DNA of 35,892 bases from Bifidobacterium myosotis (GCF_002259745.1 NZ_MWWW01000026.1:1-35892), one strand, 5' to 3'. Positions 15,640-23,878 are shown, numbered from the stretch's first letter. A program made the numbers and translations. The notes: generated by a model not told the origin, from the letters alone.

Positions 15640-16500
15640 ATGATCGGTGGCAGGGAGACCGTGGCGGAGTCGCTGACGAGAGAGCTGATTCATCGCTTCT
15701 ACTCGGGTGACGCGCGGTGGTTGGCCGGACACTTCGCTCCCGATTTCACGGGTATCGGTGCGCAGTCGGAGCAGTATCGCATCAGCGTTGATGATATTCT
15801 CCGTAATACCGGGGTCATGCCTGATTTGGTGTTCGTCCGGGAGCGCTACGAGCAGGTGGCGCAGTCAGGCGATATGACCGTGGTGATGGGTCAGTACGCG
15901 GCCTATGTCGCGCCGGGGCAGGAGATGGCATTCGCCGATATTCAGCGATTCACCGTGATCTGGCGTGATCTTCAGAACCGTGATCTTCAGAACCGTGATC
16001 TTCAGAACAATGACGTGTCGCGTGCGAAACTGGTGCATTGGCATCTGTCGAATCCGTTACGCGCCTCCGTAAAAGGTGAACGGTTCCCGCGCAGAACGGC
16101 GTTGGGGATTTCGCGTGCGATGTCGTTGATGACCGAACAGAAACGGTATCAGCGTGAATTGCAGATCCAGGACGTGACCGGCGCGACTCATCGACTGTTG
16201 CTGTTCGACCTGCAGTATGTGGAGTCCGCGGGGCATAACACGGTGCTGCACATGACGGATGGTGCGAAATACGTGGTGCATCGCGGGCTTGGCGCATTTT
16301 TGGCTGACACCGGTCTGGAGGATGATCGATGCGGTTTCGTGCGCGTCCATCGCGGGTATGCGGTGAACGCGCTGTACGTGCGCAGTGTCTCCGATTGCGT
16401 GACGATGGTGAACGGCGATACGCTGCCGGTGCCGCAGCGCAAGGTTACCGTCGTGCGTGAAACCATCGCCGCCGCGCGTATCGATGACGATATGGCGTGA
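15640..16500 (+). CDS. SnoaL-like / LytTR one-component transcriptional regulator
   Basis: A 286-residue protein with two parts. Residues about 8-140 (RELIHRFYSGDARWLAGHFA onward) look like an NTF2/SnoaL-like sensor fold. Residues about 175-280 form a LytTR DNA-binding domain with its signature FVRVHRGYAVNALYV (233-247). There is no receiver domain or membrane segment, so it would sense a ligand directly, if it senses at all. A 15-bp tandem repeat encodes DLQNR copies near residues 110-124, in a loop of the N-terminal domain. ATG 15640 follows GGAGGAAGG. It lies 1 kb upstream of a large surface-protein gene that it could regulate. The SnoaL-like call is weaker than the LytTR call. Confidence 0.82.
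   Translation: MIGGRETVAESLTRELIHRFYSGDARWLAGHFAPDFTGIGAQSEQYRISVDDILRNTGVMPDLVFVRERYEQVAQSGDMTVVMGQYAAYVAPGQEMAFADIQRFTVIWRDLQNRDLQNRDLQNNDVSRAKLVHWHLSNPLRASVKGERFPRRTALGISRAMSLMTEQKRYQRELQIQDVTGATHRLLLFDLQYVESAGHNTVLHMTDGAKYVVHRGLGAFLADTGLEDDRCGFVRVHRGYAVNALYVRSVSDCVTMVNGDTLPVPQRKVTVVRETIAAARIDDDMA
15964..16008 (+). repeat. Three in-frame 15-bp tandem repeats in the LytTR regulator gene
   Basis: CGTGATCTTCAGAAC occurs three times in a row. Gain or loss of a unit keeps the frame and changes loop length by five residues. Confidence 0.9.
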
Positions 16501-16649
16501 CGGTTAGGGGTGGGATTCGCGCCGCGCGGTTTCCGTCTGTGGGACTTTTGAGTGATCTCACTTCTGGGCCGCTACTGGGGATTTCCTGCGGTGCTGCGAT
16601 TTGCTGCCGGCTTGGGGTGGGCTCTCAGGCGGGGCTCAGGCGGGTTCAG

Positions 16650-16945
16650 TGTCGTTGGGAAGCCAGTATGTGGCTGGTTTGACGGTGAGCGTGCTGTTTG
16701 CGTTGTTGGGCGGCCAGTGACTGGCCTGTCAACGCCACTGAGTCGGTCAGCGTTGCTGGGGGACCAGTGCGTGGCTGTTCGGCGATGCCTGGAAGCCGAT
16801 TTTCAGTGCAGGAAAGCCAGGGCTTGGCTCTTTGACGACGCTGAGCGAGCGTACAGCGCTCAACGACCAGTGACTGGCTCGTTCGCAATAGCGAATCGAG
16901 GCTCAGCGTTGTCACCCGGCCGCGCGTTGGCTTGGCCGCGACGGT
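16650..16945. repeat. Palindrome array II: about six palindromic cores, spacing about 50 bp
   Basis: Cores of the form CCAGTGACTGG start near 16663, 16714, 16764, 16817, 16867 and 16917 (steps of 51, 50, 53, 50 and about 50). The best are GGCCAGT-G-ACTGGCC at 16712 and AACGACCAGTGACTGGCTCG at 16862. Segments between cores also contain inverted repeats, such as CAACGC...GCGTTG (about 16730-16755) and TTCGC-AATA-GCGAA. The design is that of array I with different sequence. Confidence 0.65.
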
Positions 16946-16977
16946 GTCGTGGAAGATTCGCAAGCTGGCGCTGGAAA

Positions 16978-17150
16978 CCATCACTGGCTGTCTGCAAAAT
17001 GCCCAGGGATACGCTACGGCGCGAGGCAGGAATGCAAGCCATCGCCCGTTGTCTGCAAAATGCGCCGGGATTCGCGACGGCTCGGGGTAAGTATGCGCGA
17101 CGGCGCGGAGCAAGGATGCAGACTATTGCCTGTTGTTTTGCGGAATGCGC
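16978..17150. repeat. Imperfect tandem repeat, unit about 61 bp, three copies
   Basis: GTCTGCAAAATGC starts at 16990 and again at 17051, each preceded by CCATC-like sequence. A degenerate third copy (GTTTTGCGGAATGC) follows at about 17135 after an extra 23 nt that partly duplicates GCGACGGC. The 61-bp step shifts reading frame, which argues against coding. Confidence 0.65.
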
Positions 17151-17367
17151 TGTCCGCCGCCCCGCACAACAGCCTTGCGGGGTGGTTCATCCGTCAACAA
17201 ATGATCAGCGAATGATCAACGAATGTACGGTGCAGGACTGCATGCTCTGGTGCATTCATGCCTTTGTGCATATCGTTCGTGCCTTGTCTCGTCCGCGGGC
17301 GTTTTCGCCTTGATAGCGTGAGGGAAGGGTCTCTTCCACTGGTTTTTCGCCCCGTACGCGAATCTCA

Positions 17368-17377
17368 GGGGGGGGGG
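17368..17377 (+). repeat. Homopolymeric G10 tract upstream of the surface-protein gene
   Basis: Ten consecutive G lie 118 bp before ATG 17496. Such tracts slip readily and act as phase-variation switches near surface genes in several bacteria, including bifidobacteria. Here it is outside the coding frame, so any effect would be on transcription. Confidence 0.7.
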
Positions 17378-17495
17378 CTTCGATTCGGAGCTTTCTCGTC
17401 TCCTGAGAGTGATGCGTGACGGCTCGTTTCGAAAATGCGTGTGCAATCCATTCGTGGGTGTGCGCATATAAAAATGACGAGGGATGGGGAGTCCA

Positions 17496-20400
17496 ATGAC
17501 GGGATCGAGAAGCGCACGACGGAGTTTGACTCGCTTGACGGCAATGCTGGCGGCCGTGTGCCTGTCCTGCATGGTGCCCGTGTCTCCGGCTGCGGCGGTG
17601 GAGGGGAATGACACTGCCGGTACACCGGATACGTCGGTACATCGGAATGGCGATACCGATGTGACAGGTCAGCATGCGCCGAGTGCGTCAACGGACGAGA
17701 ACGGTGCCGATGATGCGCCGGATGCGACGGTGGATGGTGACGGTATAGCCGCTGATGAGCCGAACGCGGATACGCCGCCCGCCGACGATACAAGCAAGAC
17801 CTCGGTGACATACAGGTATTACGACACTGAGAACGGCGAATGGAAGACCGGTCAGCCTGACACCTATACCACGGTGACGTCATCCACCAGAACATGGTCG
17901 AATGGCTGGTACGTCGCCGAGGGGAACGTGACAATTGATGACCGTGTCACTGTTAGCGGCAGCGTGCACCTGATTCTCAAGGACGGCGCTACGCTCGATG
18001 CCAACAAGGGCATCACCGTGGAATCAGGCAAGAGCCTGACCATCTACGTCCAATCCGAGAACCCGGACAATCAAGGCGCGCTGAATGCCACAGGAAGTGG
18101 GCAAGGAGCCGGCATAGGCGGTAGCAGTGAGAAGAAGACCGCCGGCGCAATCACCATCCACGGCGGCAGCGTTACAGCGCGAGGAGATCAGGCCGGTATT
18201 GGGGGTGTGGCGGCTACCACCAATAATGGCACCGACGATGCAAAAGGAACCAAGGCCGCTGAGGATGGTGCGGTGATTGTCTATGGCGGTAAAGTCAACG
18301 CAACCGGGGAAAGCAGTCATTATGAACGCAGTGCTGGTATCGCCGGAGATGCGATTACCGTCCACGGAGGCACCATCGTCGCAACCGGCGGGAAAAGCAC
18401 AAATCGCACTGGTGGTGATGGTATCAATGGGGGTACAGTGGCCGTCAGCGGTGGTAACGTCACCGCGACTGGTGGACAGAGTAGCTTTTTTACCAGTGGT
18501 GCCGGTATCAATGGGGGTACAGTGACCGTTACCGGCGGTAATGTCACCGCGATGGGAGGAAGCAACGACTATGGTGGTGTTGGTATCAATGGGAATACGG
18601 TAACTGTCACCGGTGGTACCGTTACCGCGACAGGAGGAAGCGGCGCCAGTGGCGGTGCCGGAATCGGCGGCCCCACAGGCGCGGGCGGCAAGGTAATCAT
18701 CACCGGTGGTACTGTTACCGCGACCGGAGGTAATGGCGAGTGGGGCATCGGCGATAAATGCGGTGCTGCTGGTATCGGCGGTGTCTCAGGTAAGCCTGGT
18801 GGAACAGTGACCATCAATGGTGGTGTCGTCATTGCCAAGGGAGGGAATGGCAGCAATGGTGGTGGTGCTGGTATCGGCGGTGGTGGCAACGTCGGGAGTA
18901 AAAATGGTGGTGCTGGCGGTACGGTGACCATTACGGGCGGTACTGTCACCGCAAGCGGTGGTACCGCCATCGATGCCAAAGACAAGCACGCCTCTGGTAT
19001 CGGTGCTGGCAGCGACAACTCTTCGCATGGCTCGTTTGCCGTTGAAAATGGTGTGGTCGATGCGTCGAGCATCGGCGACCAGAACAACAAGGCCGAGTGG
19101 AACGGAATCGTGTTCGAGGGGAGCGACGGTCAGATTTACTTGTCCGGAGACGGCACATCGTTCACGTTGCAGCAGGATCTCTCCATCCCCGCTGGCAAGA
19201 CGCTGACTGTTCCTGAAGGCGTGACGCTGACGATCCCTAAGGACGTGACGCTGACCATCCCTGAGAACGGCAAGTTGGTTGTTTCCCAGGGCGCCGCGTT
19301 GGAAAACAACGGAACCATCACCGGCAAGGGCACGCTTGATGGTCAGGGCGAGCTCACCGGAAACGCCCCTTCCGGCTCCATTACGATGAGCGACGGTCTG
19401 CGCAAGGAGACCACCATCACGGTATCTGTCACGCCCTCCGAATCAGTGACGGCCGGCTCCGAGATCACAATCACGGCGACTGTGACACAAGCCGCACAGG
19501 AGTCACAGACCTCCACCTCCACGATGACGCAGGCAGGCGCAATGCCGGTCGCCAGCGGCACGGTGGACTTTTACCGTGTGAGCGCCGTGGATGGGCAATC
19601 CTCTGATTTGGGGACAAAGCTCAATAAAGAACCAGTGGTTGTGGATAAGAACGGCAAAGCCGAATTGAAGGTGACGGTCGATGGTACGTGGTCTGAGTCC
19701 ACGATCAAGGCCGTGTACTCCGCCGATGATTCCGACGGACTGCCTTGGCTCAAGTCGTCCACCGACGAGATCAAGTTGACCGTGGACCTCGTGAAGACCG
19801 AGACAGCGGTGACGATTAGCGCAAGCTCGGTGACGATCGGGTCCGCAGCCACGGTCACCGCGAAGGTGACGGCTCAGGGTGACTCGGCCATGCAGGTCTC
19901 GGCCGGTACGGTGGAGTTCCTGCTTGATGCCGTGGAAGGTGAAGGCGGAGTGTCACTTGGCTTGGCGACCGTAAGTAGCGGTAAAGCCACGCTGGATGTT
20001 GTCGTTTTCGACGAGCACTGGATTCTTGGCAAGCATACAATCACGGCCAAGTACTCCGGTACTACAACCTACGCGGCCTCCGAGGGAATGGCTTCGTTGA
20101 CCGTGACTTCCACGCCGTCGAATACGACGATTGCAATCGATCCTCCCGGGTCGGTGACATTCGGTGCCTCAATCAAGGCGATTACCGCAACGGTCGTCAC
20201 CGATAAGGGCACTTCGGTTACGGACGGAAAGGTCACGTTCCTGCTTGACGTTAAGGACGGCAAGCCAAGTGTTCAACTTGGCGAAGCGGAGGTAAAGAAC
20301 GGCGCGGCCGTGCTGGAGAACATTGATATCTCCGGCGATAACTGGAAGTTGGGCGAGCACGCAATCACGGCCAAGTACTCAGGTTCCGAGCAATCCCCGT

Positions 20401-21101
20401 GGTATGAGCCATCCGAGGACTCGGCCGAGGTAACGGTGATAGCTCCCGCGCCCACCCCGTCTCCGTCTCCTTCCCCATATATGGGGTTGACGGTGTCGTC
20501 CAAGCCGAACAAGGTGGAGTATCGAATCGGCGAGGCGTTCGATGGTACGGGCATGGTGGTCAAGTACCGTAATCATGTGTTGGGCCCGGATCAGTACACG
20601 GTCGCGCTGGACACCTCCGTACCGGGCAAGGTGAAGGCATTCGTCACCTTGGACTCCGACCCTTCGCAGACGACGTCGTTCGAGGTGACCGTTGTGGTCT
20701 CGGACGTTCAGGTTCATCGTTTGTATAACCGTTGGGGCGGCGAGCATTTCTACACGGCCGGCGAGACGGAATACCGGGCGTTGGTGAAGGCCGGCTGGCG
20801 TGACGAAGGCGTGGCCTTCACGATGGCTGATTACGGTACTCCTGTGTACCGTCTGTATCTGAAGGGCGGCAAGCATCTGTTCACCACCTCGCGGCGCGAG
20901 CGTGATGCGCTGAAGGCGGCCGGTTGGCGGTATGAGGGTGTGGCCTTCCATGTGCGGGACGATGGCACGGCGAAGAGCCCGGTGCATCGGTTGTATAGCC
21001 CGTGGAGCGGCGACCACCTGTTGACGACAAGCACGAGCGAGCGTGGCGTGCTGGTGCTGTTCGGTTGGCGGTACGAGGGCGTCGCCTTCCAAGCCAAGTA
21101 A
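17496..21101 (+). CDS. Secreted surface protein: beta-helix-like Gly repeats, Ig-like domains, HRLY-type C-terminal repeats
   Basis: A 1201-residue exported protein. A signal peptide (about 1-34, ending PAAA) is followed by an acidic Asp/Ala/Thr linker to about residue 95. A long repeat region of the GGTVTVTGGNVTATGG type (about 130-510) is probably a right-handed beta-helix. Three or so Ig-like domains start near TTITVSVTPSESVTAGSEIT (about 630-990), then a further Ig-like (Big_3-type) module starts at LTVSSKPNKVEYRIGEAFDG. From about 1073 come three 40-residue repeats, V(H/Y)RLY...GW..EGVAF, of the DUF5648 type. There is no LPxTG sorting signal, so it is secreted or held non-covalently. ATG 17496 has GGGGAG upstream; ATG 17484 is possible. 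The role may be adhesion or glycan binding (inference). Confidence 0.85.
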   Translation: MTGSRSARRSLTRLTAMLAAVCLSCMVPVSPAAAVEGNDTAGTPDTSVHRNGDTDVTGQHAPSASTDENGADDAPDATVDGDGIAADEPNADTPPADDTSKTSVTYRYYDTENGEWKTGQPDTYTTVTSSTRTWSNGWYVAEGNVTIDDRVTVSGSVHLILKDGATLDANKGITVESGKSLTIYVQSENPDNQGALNATGSGQGAGIGGSSEKKTAGAITIHGGSVTARGDQAGIGGVAATTNNGTDDAKGTKAAEDGAVIVYGGKVNATGESSHYERSAGIAGDAITVHGGTIVATGGKSTNRTGGDGINGGTVAVSGGNVTATGGQSSFFTSGAGINGGTVTVTGGNVTAMGGSNDYGGVGINGNTVTVTGGTVTATGGSGASGGAGIGGPTGAGGKVIITGGTVTATGGNGEWGIGDKCGAAGIGGVSGKPGGTVTINGGVVIAKGGNGSNGGGAGIGGGGNVGSKNGGAGGTVTITGGTVTASGGTAIDAKDKHASGIGAGSDNSSHGSFAVENGVVDASSIGDQNNKAEWNGIVFEGSDGQIYLSGDGTSFTLQQDLSIPAGKTLTVPEGVTLTIPKDVTLTIPENGKLVVSQGAALENNGTITGKGTLDGQGELTGNAPSGSITMSDGLRKETTITVSVTPSESVTAGSEITITATVTQAAQESQTSTSTMTQAGAMPVASGTVDFYRVSAVDGQSSDLGTKLNKEPVVVDKNGKAELKVTVDGTWSESTIKAVYSADDSDGLPWLKSSTDEIKLTVDLVKTETAVTISASSVTIGSAATVTAKVTAQGDSAMQVSAGTVEFLLDAVEGEGGVSLGLATVSSGKATLDVVVFDEHWILGKHTITAKYSGTTTYAASEGMASLTVTSTPSNTTIAIDPPGSVTFGASIKAITATVVTDKGTSVTDGKVTFLLDVKDGKPSVQLGEAEVKNGAAVLENIDISGDNWKLGEHAITAKYSGSEQSPWYEPSEDSAEVTVIAPAPTPSPSPSPYMGLTVSSKPNKVEYRIGEAFDGTGMVVKYRNHVLGPDQYTVALDTSVPGKVKAFVTLDSDPSQTTSFEVTVVVSDVQVHRLYNRWGGEHFYTAGETEYRALVKAGWRDEGVAFTMADYGTPVYRLYLKGGKHLFTTSRRERDALKAAGWRYEGVAFHVRDDGTAKSPVHRLYSPWSGDHLLTTSTSERGVLVLFGWRYEGVAFQAK
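18390..18990 (+). repeat. DNA repeats encoding GG(T/N)VT(V/A)TGG in the surface-protein gene
   Basis: Near-identical tracts recur, such as GGTATCAATGGGGGTACAGT at 18419 and 18505, with ACCGGCGGTAATGTCACCGC-like segments. This allows in-frame length change by recombination. Confidence 0.75.
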
Positions 21102-21107
21102 TTCAAG

Positions 21108-21146
21108 GCGGCCGGTTCCACAGCTTGTGTCTGAGGAACCGGCCGC
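21108..21146 (+). terminator. Hairpin after the surface-protein gene
   Basis: A 12-bp perfect stem GCGGCCGGTTCC / GGAACCGGCCGC lies 6 nt after the stop, with no T-run. It is probably a terminator or a 3'-end stabilising structure. Confidence 0.6.
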
Positions 21147-21252
21147 TCCATGCGTGGCAAGGTTATGTTCTGACCATGGTATTCTTGCAGGACGGGTGGG
21201 GCCGTGAGCTCGTTGTCGAGCTGATTTCATAATGCGATGAAGGGCGGGGCGC

Positions 21253-21954
21253 ATGCTGTTGAGAATAGATTCCGCGAGGTTGCATGACCGGTTGCAGCAG
21301 CGACGGGAGATGATTGGTTTCGGCTCACGGGCCGCGCATCTTGTCGCTGTTGTCGAGGGTGTCTTTCTGATATTGACGGCTGTAACCACATCCATGGGGT
21401 ATTGGTGGCGCATCGGATTCGTTGTTGTTGCTACGGTGGTTACGTTGTATGCCGTGATTTCCGTTATTATTACTTGGAGCAAAGGCTACAATGCCGATGA
21501 TTTGTATCAGGAGATGGTTGCTTTGGATAGGACGGAACGACGCAGCAGTATCATCGCGATCAACGACGGTAACCGCTATCTCCTATACCATGACACAGCT
21601 TGGGACTGTGATTTCTTCCCGAATCACCCTACTTCCGAGAATGACGAGGATAATCTGCGTCGATTGACTCGCTACCTGTCGGATGGATTTGATATCCCGC
21701 AGTCCGATTTCACGCTGGTTCGCGTTGCTCATGAAAATCATGAAAAGTACTCCACCGAGCATCACGAAAAGCGCTGGTATGAGTATACGCTGTACCATGC
21801 CGACATAATTCGTATGCCTCAGGCCTGGCGGCATGACCAGTTCCATGTCGATTCCAAGGATTGTCTATGGATGACTGTGGAGCAGATGATGGATAATCCG
21901 ATTATTCGTGAACGTAACGCCGATGTGGTGGGTATGGTCAGGCGGAGGCTGTAG
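21253..21954 (+). CDS. Two-helix membrane protein with NUDIX-like C-terminal domain
   Basis: A 233-residue protein with two membrane helices (about 29-48 and 52-73) and a cytoplasmic domain from about residue 95. The domain carries YLLYHDTAWDCDFFPNHPT and a long helix (NLRRLTRYLSDGF), and ends in DCLWMTVEQMMDNPIIRERN. This arrangement resembles the SMODS-associated NUDIX-like domains found behind 2TM segments in anti-phage signalling loci, without a standard NUDIX box. No cyclase or effector gene is adjacent. The start is ATG 21253 after AGGGCGGGG. GC content is visibly below that of its neighbours. The family call is tentative; otherwise it is an uncharacterised membrane protein. Confidence 0.6.
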   Translation: MLLRIDSARLHDRLQQRREMIGFGSRAAHLVAVVEGVFLILTAVTTSMGYWWRIGFVVVATVVTLYAVISVIITWSKGYNADDLYQEMVALDRTERRSSIIAINDGNRYLLYHDTAWDCDFFPNHPTSENDEDNLRRLTRYLSDGFDIPQSDFTLVRVAHENHEKYSTEHHEKRWYEYTLYHADIIRMPQAWRHDQFHVDSKDCLWMTVEQMMDNPIIRERNADVVGMVRRRL

Positions 21955-21999
21955 AACCGTTTGGCGGCCCGTATACCGCCACTGAGCCAAGGAAGAACC

Positions 22000-22299
22000 A
22001 TGCCGGATATCGATTTGAACAACATCGACCTGACGAATCTGGATCTGTCCGCACTGGACCGGATTGCCGTATGGTACGGCGGGCTGCCGTCCGTGGTGCA
22101 GACCGCGCTGACCGTCGTGGTGGGCGCGGTGGTGGCCTACGTGGCGTTCAAGATCGTGGCCAAGATCATCAAAGGCATCGTGGTATCGGCCATCGTTGCC
22201 ATCCTCGCGTTCCTGCTGACCACCGTGCCCGGCAACATAATCCTCCATCAGGCGTACGACCGCGTCGAGCAGCAGGTCGCCACCAGCCTGAACAAATGA
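22000..22299 (+). CDS. Small membrane protein, unknown function
   Basis: A 99-residue protein starting MPDIDLNNIDLTNLDLSALD, an acidic Asn/Leu/Asp-repeat head, followed by a hydrophobic stretch from about residue 30 to 78 that could form two helices (TALTVVVGAVVAYVAFKIVA and IVVSAIVAILAFLLTTVPG). The start ATG 22000 follows AAGGAAG. I do not recognise the family. It lies 45 nt after the preceding gene and may be co-transcribed with it. Confidence 0.7.
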   Translation: MPDIDLNNIDLTNLDLSALDRIAVWYGGLPSVVQTALTVVVGAVVAYVAFKIVAKIIKGIVVSAIVAILAFLLTTVPGNIILHQAYDRVEQQVATSLNK

Positions 22300-22399
22300 C
22301 GGTCGAATGATAGGCCAGTGACAGGCAGATGACGGCGGCCCGGCTGGGCGATATTGGCCGAATACCCTGCCATGTGCCCAATAATGCCCAATACCGTGG

Positions 22400-22405
22400 C
22401 ATAAT
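22400..22405 (+). promoter_or_regulatory. Possible -10 box of dtd, implying a leaderless mRNA
   Basis: CATAAT ends 7 nt before ATG 22413, and there is no Shine-Dalgarno site, so transcription may start at or next to the A of the start codon. The -35 is not evident. Confidence 0.4.
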
Positions 22406-22412
22406 CGGGCAT

Positions 22413-22898
22413 ATGCGTATTGTGATTCAGCGGGTGTCCCACGCCAGCGTGGACGTCGTCAATGAGTTGGGCACCCTTGACCCCACTTTCGAGCCGCAGC
22501 AGATCGGCCCCGGCTACATGATTCTGGTCGGTGTGGCCGATTCGGACGGCGACGCCGAAATCGCCTGGCTCGCGCACAAGGTACTTAACCTGCGCGTCTT
22601 CGAGGATGAGCACGACAAGATGAACCGTTCCATCCAGGACATCGGTGGCGAGATCCTCTCGATCTCCCAGTTCACGCTGTACGGCGACGTGCACAAGGGC
22701 AACCGTCCCAGCTTCATTAGGGCAGGCAAGCCCGAACATGCAAACCTGACATGGATCAAGTTCAACGAGGCATTGCGCTCCGGGGGAGTGCCGGTGCGGG
22801 AGGGCCGTTTCGGTGCGCACATGCGCGTCGGCCTGGTCAATGACGGACCGGTCACCATCGTCGTGGACACCGACGTGGACATGCCGCGCAAGGGCTGA
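22413..22898 (+). CDS. dtd: D-aminoacyl-tRNA deacylase
   Basis: A 161-residue enzyme that hydrolyses D-amino acids mischarged on tRNA. It begins MRIVIQRVSHASVDV and carries both family signatures: SQFTLYGDVHKGNRPSF, with the SQxTL active-site motif, and NDGPVTIVVDT, containing the Gly-Pro motif that gives chiral selection. Length is slightly above the usual 145-150 because of an insert near ELGTLDPTFEPQQIGPG. The upstream open frame lacks family similarity, so I start it at ATG 22413. Confidence 0.95.
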   Translation: MRIVIQRVSHASVDVVNELGTLDPTFEPQQIGPGYMILVGVADSDGDAEIAWLAHKVLNLRVFEDEHDKMNRSIQDIGGEILSISQFTLYGDVHKGNRPSFIRAGKPEHANLTWIKFNEALRSGGVPVREGRFGAHMRVGLVNDGPVTIVVDTDVDMPRKG

Positions 22899-22949
22899 GC
22901 GGCAGACGGCAATCGACGGCGACTGACGACGAGAAGCGAGAAGCGAACG

Positions 22950-23645
22950 ATGAGGGTATTCGATTTCGACGGCACGATCTACGACGGCGAAAGCCTGTTC
23001 GACCTTTATCTGTTCAGCGCCAGATACGATGCGAAGGTCTTCCGCCACATCGCCCCGGTGCTGCGGTACGCCATCAAATACAAGCTCGGCAAGGCCACGC
23101 TTGAGCAGATGGAGCATGGCGTGGGCAAGGTCACGCAACGATACCTGCGTGACCTCAGCGGATCGAAAGGCATCGATGACCTTCGCGTCGCGGCGCTGGG
23201 AGAGGCGGCCAAGGCCGGGCTGGGCGACGACGTGCTCGCCGGCGACGCCGCGCACAGCATCGCCAAGGCCAAATCCGACGATTCGACCGGTGGACTCAAG
23301 TCGCTGGTCAGCGCGTTCTGGGACCGCAACATGTCCAAGATCAAGCCGTGGTACCACCCGCGGCCGGACGACGTGATCCTCACCGCGTCCTTCGACGTGA
23401 CGGTGGGGGAGGCCTGCCGTCGGCTCGGCGTCATGCGGCTCATCGCCTCCACCATCAACCCGGAGACGCTTGAGGTCACGTACCTCAACTTCAACACCAA
23501 CAAGCCCAAGCGTCTGCGCGAGGTGCTCGGGCCCGACGCCGTGATCGACGAGTTCTATACGGACAGCAAGTTCGACCAGCCCATGATCGACATGGCGCGC
23601 AAGGGGTTCATGGTCAAAGGCAACACCATTACGCAGGTGAAGTGA
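22950..23645 (+). CDS. HAD-superfamily phosphatase
   Basis: A 231-residue hydrolase with the four HAD motifs: I DFDGTIYDGES (nucleophile Asp5 and Asp7), II TASFDV, III Lys in NTNKPKRL, and IV DEFYTDSKFDQPM. The helical insert between motifs I and II and the overall size suggest the SerB-like (subfamily IB) group. Substrate unknown. The start ATG 22950 follows AAGCGAG, a modest site. It lies 51 nt after dtd, and the terminator at 23743 ends the run. Confidence 0.85.
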   Translation: MRVFDFDGTIYDGESLFDLYLFSARYDAKVFRHIAPVLRYAIKYKLGKATLEQMEHGVGKVTQRYLRDLSGSKGIDDLRVAALGEAAKAGLGDDVLAGDAAHSIAKAKSDDSTGGLKSLVSAFWDRNMSKIKPWYHPRPDDVILTASFDVTVGEACRRLGVMRLIASTINPETLEVTYLNFNTNKPKRLREVLGPDAVIDEFYTDSKFDQPMIDMARKGFMVKGNTITQVK

Positions 23646-23742
23646 CCCCAGACGATTCCGCTAGGTCGCGCATGGCTGGCCGTACGACGGCTATAGCAGC
23701 CATGATGGGCATACGCGGCGTCGGATTGGCCGGAGAAACAAC

Positions 23743-23777
23743 GAAGAGGCTCCTCTCGCGACGAGAGAAGCCTCTTC
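23743..23777. terminator. Bidirectional terminator between convergent genes
   Basis: A 16-bp stem GAAGAGGCTCCTCTCG / CGAGAGAAGCCTCTTC with one mismatch and a 3-nt loop, in the gap between the HAD gene (plus) and the exonuclease-like gene (minus). Confidence 0.75.
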
Positions 23778-23878
23778 ATCAATGGTCGTGATCGCGCCCC
23801 ATAATCACGCCTTGCAATCCCAACAGCGGCCAGCGCATCGGCGCCAAGGACAGACTGCTGGCGGGCGCATAACAGCCA

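Larger units (their letters stand above)
16501..17495. other. Gene-free, repeat-rich 995-bp region
   Basis: Between the LytTR regulator and the surface protein I find no credible gene. Long frames here cross repeats of 61 bp and about 50 bp, which change phase, and lack coding-like composition. It holds palindrome array II, a 61-bp repeat, a G10 tract and a weak -10-like TATAAA just before the surface-protein gene. Confidence 0.65.

Noticed and set aside
16552..17313. 253-residue plus-strand reading frame
   Set aside because: It crosses palindromic and 61-bp repeats that shift phase, has no family similarity or clear ribosome site, and overlaps equally long frames on the other strand.
17365..17934. 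189-residue minus-strand frame beginning inside the surface-protein gene
   Set aside because: It is antisense to the signal peptide and linker of the surface protein and shows no recognisable domain.
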